A stretch of DNA of 64,000 nucleotides from Mangifera indica (Eukaryota > Streptophyta > Magnoliopsida > Sapindales > Anacardiaceae): positions 9,734,001 through 9,798,000 of the forward strand of contig NC_058152.1 of NCBI RefSeq assembly GCF_011075055.1, read 5' to 3'. Below are positions 13,304 through 26,531 of this stretch, piece by piece. The notes beneath the pieces were generated by a model. The model did no database searches. It had not been told where the DNA came from and saw only the letters and a list, made by a program, of their open reading frames with translations. How positions within the stretch are numbered: the first letter of the stretch is position 1; every line of letters begins with the position of its first letter. A program made the translations under genes and the position numbers.

Positions 13304-14051
13304 CTATAATTCCTCCAATTTGAATCCCGTGTTAGTAGGGTGGGGAATATCAGCTTTCCTAGAAACCGTGTGATTGACTTGGAGAAAAGTGGGAAGACTT
13401 AGAAATGTTATGGTAGTGGCAACGAGATTGCAGGAAGTCGCTTTGACAAATAGCATTTCTAGCTGCATCATTCTTCCATTTACCGTATGATCAATTTTCA
13501 AATTCAAATGAAAGAGACAGCTCTACAAAGGTTAAGACCATTGACCACTTCACAGTCTTTTGAGCATTATATTATAATTCAAATTCAATAAAATTATGTA
13601 TACTCAATTTGAAATATTAATTTGATGATTATATAATATATTATAATATAATTGAGTAATTTTAAATTAAATATAAAATAATACTCAATCATATAATAAC
13701 ACATAGTAAGTTAATTAAGTATTCAAAACCGTACCGCTCCATTGTTATATTTGAAATTTAAAGTAATCTTTTATTTTTAGGCTGACATGATAGTTGGGAA
13801 AAATTGTGAAAAAAAAAAAAAAAAAAACTAGAAAAGGAGAAGAAGAAGAAGAAGAAGAAAAGTCAGCATACCGCAAGTGCATTATTGAATGGTAATGGGT
13901 GAGTATTGAAAAGTCCAAGTCTTTTGAGCAACTTGACTTGGGGGAGACTTGATAAATTTTCTTAGATCTTAAAAATATGCAGTCAGGATCCTCTTTTGTA
14001 TTTAGCTCCAAATCCATTCACTACAACCGTATTTCATTTTTTAACATTAAA
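13304..14051 (+). promoter_or_regulatory. Upstream region of lectin kinase copy 2
   Basis: Near-identical to the region before copy 1 (one extra A in the A run near 13808-13827). The W-box hexamers are kept. No gene between 12755 and 14051. Confidence 0.4.
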
Positions 14052-16409
14052 ATGCAGAGATTACATTTTCTTTTAATCCATTCTATCTTCTTGTTCTTCT
14101 TATTTGCATCTTCTGTTGTTACAGCTCAACGAAGACAGTCTAATATAAGCCTGGGAACTTCTCTAAGACCTACCACAAACTCCTCATGGCCATCAATTTC
14201 TAAACTCTACGCCTTCGGATTTTATCCGCGAGGCAATGGCTATGCCGTTGGAATTTTTCTTGCCGGAATTCCTGAGAAAACTGTCGTCTGGACAGCAAAC
14301 CGCGATGATCCGCCGCTCCCCAACAACACCACCTTGCTGTTGAGTACTGAAGGCAAGCTTGTCTTGCAATCAGCACAAGGCCAAGGTACCGATATTGCCA
14401 ATCAGAATTTTGTGTCTGCCTCTTCTGCTTCCATGCTGGACTCTGGAAACTTTGTGCTTTACAACTCTAGTGGAGGAATAATATGGCAGAGTTTCGACTA
14501 CCCAACTGATACTATTTTGCCAACTCAACGCCTCCTGGCAGGACATGAGTTGTTTCCAGGTGTTTCAGAAACAGATCCTTCCACAGGGAAATTCCGGCTT
14601 AAGATGCAAAGAGATGGGAACCTTGTTCAGTATCCAACGAATACCGATGACACAGCTCCATATGCCTATTATGCGTCTGGTACAGATGGGCAAGGTGATA
14701 ATGTGACACTAAACCTTGGTGTTGATGGCCATCTTTACCTGCTTAACACCAGTGGTGTCAATATAAAGAATATTGCAGAAGTGTATCCAACAGGAGGAGT
14801 ACTTTATTTAATGAGAGTTGATTGGGATGGGATATTCAGATTATACTCACACAGTTTGAGACCAAATGGTACATGGTCCGCCGTGTGGAACTCGTCCCAA
14901 AATAAGTGTGATCCTAAGGGTCTGTGTGGCGTTAACAGCTATTGTGTTTTAAATGATCAAAAACCTGACTGTGAATGTCTTCCAGGATTTGCCCTTGTGA
15001 ACCAGAGCAATCAGACTTCCGGGTGTGAAAGAGATTTCATTGCAGAAAGTTGCAGCAATGGGCATGGATCTGTCAAATTCAAGATCCAATCATTGGAGAA
15101 TACTCTGTGGGAAGATGTCTCATACTTTGATTTGTCAGAAACAACCAAAGAAGACTGTCAACAAGCATGTTTGGCAGACTGCAATTGCGAAGCTGCCCTC
15201 TTCAAGAGTGATGATAGGACGTGCAGAATGCAAAGGCTTCCTTTGAGATTTGGAAGAAGAGATATGGGTAGTGGATCAAAAACTTTTGCTTTCATCAAGG
15301 TAGGAAATGCGTCCTCTGATAGTAACAATGTGCCTGGAGAGGAGAAGAAATACCTCGGAACCAGTTTGATAATTACACTGAGCTGTGTATTTGGCGCTTC
15401 TATATTTGTTGTTTTGGCAACTTGTGGGATTTTCATCCACAGATATCAAGCCTGGTCATACAAAAGAATTCCTGGAAATGGTAATTTCAGGTTATGTGAG
15501 GACGTTTCACCGATATCATTTACTTTTGCAGAGATCGAAAAACTAACTGATGGTTTCAAGGAAGAGATTGGAAGAGGATCTTCAGGTATAGTTTATAAAG
15601 GGACTATGATGCATTGCAATAAGTTTGTAGCTATCAAGAAATTAGAGAAGGCACTAGTTGAAGGGGAGAGGGAATTCCTGACTGAGATAAAGGTAATTGG
15701 GAGAACCCATCACAAGAATTTAGTTCGTTTGCTTGGTTATTCCTTTGATGGACCCAACAAGGTGTTAGTATACGAGTACATGAGCAATGGTTCTCTTGCT
15801 GATCTACTCTTCACACCTGAAAAACAGCTTAATTGGATAGAAAGAATGGGCATTGCTCGGGATATAGCACGAGGAATTCTTTATCTGCATGATGAGTGTC
15901 AAACGCAAATCATCCATTGTGATATAAAACCTCACAATGTACTCATGGATGAGAGTAGGTGCGCGAAAATTGCTGACTTTGGATTGGCGAAGCTGTTGAA
16001 ACCAGACCAAACTAACACTTTTACCGGCATCAGAGGAACAAGAGGATATGTTGCACCAGAATGGCATCGAAATCTACCTATTACAGTGAAAGCAGATATT
16101 TATAGTTTTGGAGTAGTGTTGTTAGAAATCATATGTTGTCGGAGATGTATGGACCAAAACTTTCCAGACGATCAAGTTGTTCTCGAAGATTGGGTTTACC
16201 AATGTTTTGATGGTGGTGAGTTGAGGCAATTGGTAGGAAATGAAGAGGTTGATCTAAAACAATTGGAGAGAATGGTCAAAGTTGCACTTTGGTGTATTCT
16301 TGATGAGCCATCGCTACGTCCTTCAATGAAGAAAGTTTTACTTATGCTAGAAGGAACTGTTGAGATTCCAATTCCTCCAAGTCCTACTTCTTTTCTTACT
16401 TGCATCTGA
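14052..16409 (+). CDS. G-type lectin S-receptor-like Ser/Thr kinase, array copy 2
   Basis: Second intact array kinase, 785 aa, with the same architecture as copy 1: signal peptide, bulb-lectin, EGF-like, PAN, transmembrane helix and non-RD kinase (HCD, DFG, APE all present). The only protein change I see against copy 1 is Glu532 instead of Asp532, just after the catalytic Lys529 (GAG at 15645-15647). The start was chosen as for copy 1; the in-frame upstream ATG is at 13977. Because copies 1 and 2 differ by one conservative residue, they are probably functionally redundant or a dosage pair. Short reads would not tell them apart. Confidence 0.96.
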   Translation: MQRLHFLLIHSIFLFFLFASSVVTAQRRQSNISLGTSLRPTTNSSWPSISKLYAFGFYPRGNGYAVGIFLAGIPEKTVVWTANRDDPPLPNNTTLLLSTEGKLVLQSAQGQGTDIANQNFVSASSASMLDSGNFVLYNSSGGIIWQSFDYPTDTILPTQRLLAGHELFPGVSETDPSTGKFRLKMQRDGNLVQYPTNTDDTAPYAYYASGTDGQGDNVTLNLGVDGHLYLLNTSGVNIKNIAEVYPTGGVLYLMRVDWDGIFRLYSHSLRPNGTWSAVWNSSQNKCDPKGLCGVNSYCVLNDQKPDCECLPGFALVNQSNQTSGCERDFIAESCSNGHGSVKFKIQSLENTLWEDVSYFDLSETTKEDCQQACLADCNCEAALFKSDDRTCRMQRLPLRFGRRDMGSGSKTFAFIKVGNASSDSNNVPGEEKKYLGTSLIITLSCVFGASIFVVLATCGIFIHRYQAWSYKRIPGNGNFRLCEDVSPISFTFAEIEKLTDGFKEEIGRGSSGIVYKGTMMHCNKFVAIKKLEKALVEGEREFLTEIKVIGRTHHKNLVRLLGYSFDGPNKVLVYEYMSNGSLADLLFTPEKQLNWIERMGIARDIARGILYLHDECQTQIIHCDIKPHNVLMDESRCAKIADFGLAKLLKPDQTNTFTGIRGTRGYVAPEWHRNLPITVKADIYSFGVVLLEIICCRRCMDQNFPDDQVVLEDWVYQCFDGGELRQLVGNEEVDLKQLERMVKVALWCILDEPSLRPSMKKVLLMLEGTVEIPIPPSPTSFLTCI

Positions 16410-17145
16410 GTCTTGGTATAGAAAATATAGCACAATGGATTTGCCAGTTTCATTTCCTTCTTTCAAATGTATTTATGTAGTTTAAAGAGTGAATTTATGT
16501 TCCACTTCCGCTCATACAATAATAATCTTTTTGTATAGCTAAAAATCATAATTTAGAATAAGGTAACTTCATTGCCAACAGAGTACGGTTCACAATTTAA
16601 TTTTGATATGTTAACAAATTTTGAACTCATGCAATTTTTGTTGCGTTAATGCTTGCACTTTTGTCAGCTGCCCTTTGGGGGTTTATCGCTTGATTAATTC
16701 AAATTTATCTAAAAATATTTAGTTTTGGATTGTTAAACCATTTTTATTTTAGCACAAAGTGAAAATCCAGAACAAAATATTTTTCAAAGAGATTGAAGCC
16801 ACCCTGATAATCTACTTAAGTATGACCATGGAATGCCAGTAAGGTTTGTTGCTAGAAGGCACAAAAAATCTTTGACTGTTCTTCACTATTTTTTGACCTA
16901 CAACTATTGTACCAGATAAATTAAAGTTCCATAAACATAATAGAGACTCAAACCCAAGTTTTCACCTTAAAAGTTCTAATGTTCTATCAATTTTGTTAAC
17001 CCTTAGAGTCCTATTCTTCACTGCTTATACATACCACTAGGAAAATGCAAATGTCACATTCATAAAATAGTATGTTCCCACTGTTACTAAATTAGTTTAT
17101 TACTCTAGTTCTCAGGATTGTAACAAAAATGAAAACACAACAAAA
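16410..17145. other. Kinase copy 2 3' flank, no gene seen
   Basis: Copy of 3704-4439; one A-to-T change near 16993 is the only difference noticed. Confidence 0.7.
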
Positions 17146-18618
17146 TTGGTTGCCATCTTACTTTCTGTTATGCTAATTTGGGTGCTTTCTTATCGCCTAC
17201 AGGAAACTCCTCATGGCTGTCAGTCTTTTGGTTTATACGATTTTGGATTCTATGAAATAGGCAATGGTTTTAGGGCGGGAATCTTTATTGCCAGAATAGA
17301 TAGGAAAATTGTTGTTTGGACAGCGAATTATGACAACCTGCAGTTCCCGCCGATGTTACATTGATTCTTAAATGCGGTGGTAGATTCATTCAACAATCAC
17401 TGAAGGGTCAGGAGACATCCATTGTGTGAATTTCTAAACCTTTTGCAAAAGCATGAATGCTTAATTCAGTAAATTTTATTTTCTATAATTCTGATAAGGT
17501 CCTATGGCAGAATTTTGTACACCCCACCAATACATTGTTACCAGGTCAACATCTCTTAGCAGGGAAACAAGTGGTTTCCAGAGTCTTGGAAACTAATCAA
17601 TCAACCAGGATGTTTTGGCTTAAGATGCAGAAGGATGAAATCCTTGTGCAGTACCCAAAGGATACTACAGACAGAAGCACACATGCCTATTGGCTATGGC
17701 AATGTGTCGTTAAACGTGGATGTTGATGGCCATTTTTACCTGCTCAATTCAACAGATTTCAATATAAATAATCTTACACCAGGAGACAATTCTACAGAAG
17801 AAACGATCTATCTGATGAAAATTAATATGGATGTGATCTTTCAACTCTATTCAAATAAATTAAAACATAACAACAATAGGTCAATTCTCTGGGCTTCTAT
17901 ATAAGACCCTTAAGTGTTCACCTATGGGTCTCTGTAGCCTTAAAGGGTATTGTGTTCAAAATGATCAAGAAATCAGGCGTCGATATCTTCCAGGATATGC
18001 AAGAATTAAAGAGGGCAGCTGAGCCTCAGGCTGTCAAAAGAATTTCTCAGCAGAAAGTTGCAAAAGCTAGGCTGGAATATCAAGTACACAATTAAGACAG
18101 TAATATTTCATGAGAAGATGGTTCATATTCCGATCCGAAATCACAATCCAAGGAAGAATGTGAAGAAGCAAGTTTGAAAGATTGTCTCTGTCAAGCTGCA
18201 ATATTCAAAGACATGGAAAATGCACAAAACACAAACTTCCCATGACAATAGGGAATTTGAAACTACATCATAATCAAAGCAGATAATTCAACATCTGCAT
18301 TTGCCACCAAAGGAGGAGCTGCCAATAAAGGAAGCAAAAAAGAGCATCAAACAGATATTTTAATTGCCAGTGCTTCACTGACTGCTTTTACACTCATTAT
18401 TTTGACAGTTGGAATCCTCATTTGCAGGAATCCAGTTTGCACATATAATAGCATTTGCACCAATGGCAAAATTCTATTAGAAGAGGATGTTGGTCCAAAA
18501 TGATTTACTTATTTGGAACTATTGGAAGTGACTAACCATTTCAATGAAGAGATTGGTAGAGGAGCATTTGGGACAATTTTGCAGGGAAAATATTTAAGAG
18601 AGTTATTTGTTCCCAGGA
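17146..18618 (+). pseudogene. Decayed G-type lectin receptor kinase, unit 2
   Basis: Near-exact copy of the pseudogene at 4440, with the same frameshifts, the same stops and the same truncation after the glycine loop. The disabling changes therefore predate the array expansion. Confidence 0.9.
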
Positions 18619-19902
18619 TGTTTGTGGTGTGTGTAACTTCATTTCTTCACGAATGCTATGAGTAGGTTCGTTTGAAGTAATATTAAAGACGCTTGCTTAA
18701 GGATTTGCTTCAAAAGAGAATCTAATCTGACCTCCTACCCAAAAAAATTGAAGGAAAAACTAAAAAACTAACAAATCAGAGCCACAACTCTCTTTGTCCA
18801 AACACAAGAACAATCTAAGACTAAAAGGAATCAACTTTGTGTTCTCTCATTTTCTGAAATTTGAATATGGACAATATCAAATGATTTTCATAAAATTCAT
18901 GTTGTCATGTAACTCTTACATTAAAATAATATCTACAAGATGTTCCTGGATTAAGTGAATTCATTTAACTTCATTTGAGAAACAAAAATATCAAATAGAA
19001 AGAAAATGAGAGGCAAAGTTTGCAACATAAGCCAAGAAAGTCAGACACTTTGTCGAATTCCTCTACACATCAATACTCTAAAGTTAAAATTTTGTCCAAT
19101 TCTGCTCAAACTGTCTATAAATTTCAATTTGGACACAAAGCACTCAACAAAAGTGGAGAGGAAAATCAAGAATCTTAACGATAATCTTACAAAAAATAGT
19201 AAAGACAAAAATAAATAGAGTTCAAACAGAGAAATAATACAGATTTACGTAGTTGGGATCTGGTTTTCTGTAGGAGAGTTAGCATGTACAGGTGCTTCAC
19301 ATGCTGGTGCTTCACAGAAAGGGAAATGTTCTTAAGGCAATTTTTTTGTGGCTTTCAACGCTAAATTCTAGTTTGAATGGCTGCTATTATACAATGGTTG
19401 AGAGAGACATTTCACATAGCTGCAGACCAAGCTTCTGCAGTAATTGACTGAAGGATAATTAGATTATTAATCCAGAAATTTATTAGCAGATTACTTGATA
19501 AGAAACAACAAGCCAGCAATAAATAATTGGACCATAGATACGTTCATTGTGTGGTGACTGTATTTATCCTTGATATAAATTCAAAAGAAAATCTCAACCA
19601 AAAATAAATTGAAGAGAACAAAATAGATAGGAAAGGATTCATGATAAAAACAACCTAATTAGAAAACAATACATAGTAAAATTAAACTCTAGTAACTCTT
19701 GCAGTAACAACTCTAACTAATACAGATAACCTTTTGCAGGTAAAGTATGACAACCAATACCTGTTCTGAAGCATCCTAATCTTCATCATGCCAATATTTC
19801 AGAGTCAACTGCTGAATGAATCATCCCGATTATCCAGCTTTTGTTGGGATGAAGAAAGGAATTCAAGCAAACAGATGCACATCGATCATTTCACCTTTTA
19901 GT
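18619..19902. other. Spacer, unit 2, no gene seen
   Basis: Near-exact copy of 5913-7196. No supported gene. Confidence 0.6.
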
Positions 19903-20838
<936 letters not shown>

Positions 20839-23834
20839 ATCTGTATCTCAAGTTCGGCAACGGGGAATGTTTAGCGTGATGAGTGTTCAACGTTGAGCAA
20901 TAGAGGTGGGCCGTTACGGCCCCAAAAAATGCCAGCCCATGGCCAGTGCATGCCGGGTTTACGGGAAAGGCCCACAGGTCAGCCTTGAGACGGCTTGCCT
21001 TACAAAATTATTTAAAAAAAAATAACAAATTAACATTCCGTTAGAGGGTAGCCGTTATGCAACAGTTACTTATTACTCTCCGGCAGTGATGTAGTTATTG
21101 TCTATAGTTATTTTAGTATTTATTTATTTATTTATTAATTTTTCTATAAATATTACCCTAATTTTATTCGATTCTTTCGTAACTATTCAACTTTCATTTC
21201 TCAAATCAAAGTAATATAATCTCTCTTAATTCTTAATTGTTTTTTAATTTTATTTTAATTTTTATAATTTATTCAATAATATTTCATTTCTCAAAATCAT
21301 TTCAAAAAGGGTTATAATTAAAAAAAATTCAATTATTTTGACAATAAAGAAAATCAATATTTAGATGAAAAATCACAATCACAATCACAATTGCGAATGC
21401 CAAAAAATTAAAAAAAAAAGTCAAAAGTTTGGAAGCACTTTAGTCAAGCAAAAGAATATATTGGTGGTAAAATGATTCAACATACATTATACAAACATTA
21501 TCATTAAAGTTTAACATGTGTGAGTTCGAGTGGTATCGGACAACTCCGTAAGCATATTACAAGCATTGAAAAAAAAAATGATACAACACGTAAAAGGTAA
21601 CAACGAATTTCATTCATAATATAGTGACATGTAAATCTGTCTTATAGTAATAAATTATTTTATATTAAATGTGTACCATTTAATAAATTTAATTGTATAA
21701 GATGAAATAAAATTAACACAAGAGATGAAATAGGAACAAAGAAAAATTAAAATTGATGTTGGAACTTCTTAGACCTCATTATGTTTAATGTTAAAATCTT
21801 AAAAGCTTTTGTTTTTTAAGAATATGATGTAATGAATATTTTATAACCTTTAAAAAAATTCCTCTATTCAATTTTTTTATAATTTATTATGAATAAACAA
21901 TTTGTTAGAAATTATCGGGGAAACTTTGGAGACCCCTTCATTATTGACAATAGAATGTGTTAGAAAATTTTTATCTGAAATGTGTTTAAATTATGAAATA
22001 GATAGAAGTTTAGGTTCATTTAGAGGTAAACAATATTTTTGGTCTATCATCACGAAAAATATATAATAAGTAGTTTCAAACTTTTTTTTGGTGAATTTAC
22101 AAATTACATAAATATTGATAATTTGTCTTAAATTTTGAGTGAAAATGATCAATTTGGTATTATTGCATAGTGGAGAGCATATAAAAAATATTTTTCAATA
22201 TCAACTTTTAGTGTTAGTGGATCTGTATTAGATGATATATGATTAAGTTCACATTCAAGTATTTTTTAAAATATTATATGCAGGAATGATTGAGAGACTG
22301 TGGATTTCAAATTGTAAAATCGGGTTGTTAAAATTATATTTAAAAATTTTAAAAATTCAGATATAGTTCAAAGTAAAAATATATTATACTTGTAAATTAT
22401 AATACATATCATTTTTTTTTCCATGTATGATTTTCTTTATTTTATTGGTTTGATTATCTTTTATCATATGAGATTTTTTTCTTTCATAAACAAGAGTTTT
22501 TAAATAAATTTCTATAAATACTATCCTCATTTAACTTAAAAAATTATGAATTTCAATAATTTTACAAAAAATAAAAAGTTTAATTATTGGTGAACCGGCT
22601 CATAAAACATGTAGGCTAGCTTGGTTAAAATAAAATTTGAGTTGAAAATTTTTTAATAAAAAATAATAATTTTCACTAGGCAACTAACCATTTACAAAAA
22701 CTTAAGTATAGTAATAATTTTTATTGAAAGAAATTGAATCAAACAAATTCAATAGACGTTAATGCTTATATTATTTTAAGTTAGAAAATTCCAACAACAA
22801 ATTAAAGAAAATATTATTTAATAACTAATTATATTTGTTCGTTAAATTTAAAAAAAAACGAAAAATAAGTTAACTTTTTAAATTTAAATCTCCAACTACT
22901 AATTAATATTTAAGGATCTCAATATCTCACTCAGTAGAATTAACGATGAGTTTGACCAATTTAAATTTAGCATAACTTGTTATACCACAAACCTTGTCAG
23001 GTCATCTTGCATTTTTGAAAGGCTCAAAGCATGGCCCATAGCATGACAAGCGTGCTTTTGTGAGCTTTTTGACATTATTTAAAATTATAAAAAATAAAAT
23101 AAAAATTATCAATGAGAAGCCTAATAAAGTTATAAATATTTATTATCAGTATCTTCTATTGATATGAAAGTTTTTACCAACAAAAATTAAACCAAACTTT
23201 GGTGGATTTATAAGTAAGAACTCGAAAAAACAAACAAAAGAAAATAAAGAGTGAGTTATTAATGTGGTTTATCTGATAATAGCAAACGCTGACAATTACG
23301 GTGGTATTATTACTAAGACAATAACATAGTTGTATTATTGAAACAATTAATTGATAAGAATATCTTTTTGTGTGTTTACTTTTTCTATCATTTTTTTATT
23401 ATTAATAATTTATAGCAGGGAAAGTTAAAGTTATATGTAACATTATCTTTTAAAGCATGGAAGTTGATGGTTTGATAGACGTTGTCTTGATCCTGGTATT
23501 GTAGGAAAGTAATTGCACTTCAGTTTTGATTATTAAAGTTAGGGAAAGTGACTTCAAGATAATATGAAACAATTATTTAATGTTCAATATATTACAATAA
23601 TCATGATAGATTTAATCCCTATTTCCTATTTATGGATTCTTGATGAGGTCACATCTAGTTTAAAACATTTTCTTTGAGTTATGAGCTAAAGTAATGTTTA
23701 TTTGCCAGTTGTGAATCCCTTTAACAGGTCCTATTGTTGTTTAAACAAACGTTAATCACCCTAATTGCAAAACGATTGACATAACACTCACACTTGTAAA
23801 AACTCCATCAACTAAGGACAACTAACAACAAGTA
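20839..23834. other. DUF167 promoter and AT-rich tail, unit 2
   Basis: Contains the site II promoter cluster (20907-20974) and then 2.8 kb of AT-rich DNA with no supported gene. From about 21190 it diverges from unit 1 by roughly 1%, plus small indels. Confidence 0.7.
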
Positions 23835-24780
23835 CTTAATATAGTTCATGAATGATTTTTCAAGAATGACTTGAGTTTATTTAATGCAAAGAAGTAATGT
23901 TTTTAATCTGTCCAAGAAGTTTAAAGCTCCTTTTGAAACTCACAGTGGTTACAAGATAAAGGTTTTTAGGTCTAGTAGAGGTAAGGAGTATAATTCTTCC
24001 AAATTTGACAAAATTTTGAAGATGAAGGAGTGGAACATCAACTTAAAATTAGTTATTCTCCTTGACAAAATGGAGTTTCAGAAAGAAAAACAAAACAATC
24101 ATGGAAACGACAAAGTGCACATTGATAGAGAAGTATTTACCCAAAAAATTATGGGATGAAACTATCTATACAATAGTTTATCTTTTGAACAAGTTGGCTT
24201 GTGGTGCAGTTCATAGGCAAGATTCTACTAGAAGCTTGGAGTGATATAAAATAATAAAATTATACAAATACACTTTTAAATACACCATTAGATACATAGA
24301 TGATGTGTTATAATGTGATTAAGTGGATTTTAAATTAAGAATAGAGTAATCCCTAATCACACGATGACATATTATATATGCACCTAATTGTATTCTAAAA
24401 AGTATATACACATAGTATTGTTCGATAGAAAACCAATTGTAAAACATCTAACAATTGTTGGATCATTGAATTATTCACAAATTCCTGCTAAGAACCAACA
24501 CAAGTTAGAAGAAAATGTTGAAAATGGAAAATTTCTTATCTATAGCCCTCAAGGGAAAGGTATCGAGTATTAAATCTCAAAACACAAAAGATTATGACTA
24601 ATAGGTTTGTTGAGTTTGATGAGAATGCACAATGGAATTAGGAAGAATCAAAAGGTGGAGTAGAGGTCTACTTTAGCTACTCATCTTATTGAAGTTTTTT
24701 ATTCAAACAAATCATATGAGGTGGAGTTGTATGATAATTACAAAACCCATCTTTAGAATCTCTAGTTGGAAATATCAAAT
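23835..24780 (+). mobile_element. Ty1/copia pol remnant (integrase region), unit 2
   Basis: Counterpart of the unit 1 remnant. The integrase core is better kept here as an open frame at 23884-24159 (KKFKAPFETHSGYKIKVFRS and SSRGKEYNSSKFD, where the catalytic Asp of SDRGGEY is Ser). The SH3-like C-terminus is at 24388-24573 (GSLNYSQIPAKN, FLIYSPQGKG). Stops and the missing Asp make it non-functional. Confidence 0.82.
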
Positions 24781-26531
24781 CATTGCAAAATGTTTATAAG
24801 AGATGCAACTTTGTTGCCATAGAGCTCACATACTCTGATATACGATACATATTGTATTGTACGATATAATACGATATTGATAGAAAACAATACATATCAT
24901 AAGGTGTATCGAATTAATACGATATAGTAAACATATCATATAATATAATATGATACAATATATAGTTTTTATACAAAATGATATACTTTTTAAGAAAAAA
25001 TAAATGCATTAAGGATGTATATGAAAAAATTTAAAATATTAATGATGTTTGTGATGTTTTTCAAAATGAGGATGTTTCAATTATACTACTTTATTATTAA
25101 TTTATTATTTTAATTTTTAAAAGGTATCATACAATATGATACACAATATAGTAATTTGAGTTTTTGATATATTATATGATACACAATTTGATTATTATAG
25201 TTTGAATATTTTAAAATTATATGCATATATCATTTAATACGGTTTACAATTTGATTCGATTTGAAAATTGTTTAAACCACAATTCAAATGAAAAAAACGG
25301 TTTAAAAAATTTTAACCAAACCAAACTATTTTATAAACCAAACTAAACAAAACCATAATTTTTAAGCGATTTGATTCGATTTTACGATTTAAACTAAATT
25401 ATGTACACTCTTATCCATGTCTTATCTATAATTCATTTTCTTTCTATACATATATATTCTAGTTAAACTTAGTTATTTGAAGTACAAGTTTAGCTTGACA
25501 ATGGCATTAAACTTCTTCAATCAAATCGAGGTGAATAATTAAGTTTAGAGTAGAATACCTAAAGGAGTGTGCGATGGTACCACAATACTAGTACACCTTA
25601 GCCTAAATCTAGCAATTATTCATCTATTGTGAGGCATCCTAAATAAACTAGAAAAATACTATTTTGCCTAATGACTTGGAGAAATAATTCATCTATTCCA
25701 ATTGGAGGAATTATTGTTCTGTAGATGGATTGAGAACCAGTCCAGAACAATATAAGTAGTTTAGAGTTCTGGGCTTTTAACCAGTCCAGAACTACAATTC
25801 CTCCAATTTGAATCCCGTGTTAGTAGGGTGGGGAATATCGGATTTCCTAGAAACCGTGTGATTTTCTTGGAGAAAAGTGGGAAGACTTAGAAATGTTATG
25901 GCAGTGGCAACGAGATTGCAGGAAGTTGCTTTGACAAATAGCATTTCTAGCTGCATCATTCTTCCATTTACCGTATGATCAATTTTCAAATTCAAATGAA
26001 AGAGACAGCTCTACAAAGGTTAAGGCCATTGACCACTTCACAGTCTTTTGAGCATTATATTATAATTCAAATTCAATAAAATTACGTATACTCAATTTTA
26101 AATATTAATTAGATGATTATATAATGTGTTATAATATAATTGAGTAATTTTGAATTAAATATAAAATAATACTCAATCATATAATAACACATAGTAACCT
26201 AATTAAGTATTTAAAACCGTACCGCTCCATTGTTATACTTGAAATTTAAAGTAATCTTTTATTTTTAGGCTGACATGATAGTTGGGAAAAAATGTGAAAA
26301 AAAAAAAAAAAAACTAGAAAAGGAGAAGAAGAAGAAGAAAAGTCAGCATACCGCAAGTGCATTATTGAATGGTAATGGGTGAGTATTGAAAAGTCCAAGT
26401 CTTTTGAGCAACTTGACTTGGGGGAGACTTGATAAATTTTCTTAGATCTTAAAAATATGCAGTCAGGATCCTCTTTTGTATTTAGCTCCAAATCCATTCA
26501 CTACAACCGTATTTCATTTTTTAACATTAAA
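24781..26531 (+). promoter_or_regulatory. Unit 2/3 junction and upstream region of lectin kinase copy 3
   Basis: Includes the cryptic GATAC tract (24835-25200), the junction near 25239 without the TA run, and a promoter region that differs from copies 1 and 2 at about 3% of sites, with a shorter GAA microsatellite near 26320-26340. The W-box near 26411 (cf. 1227) is kept; the TTGACT equivalent to 669 is changed to TTTTCT near 25862, so that site is lost. No gene. Confidence 0.45.
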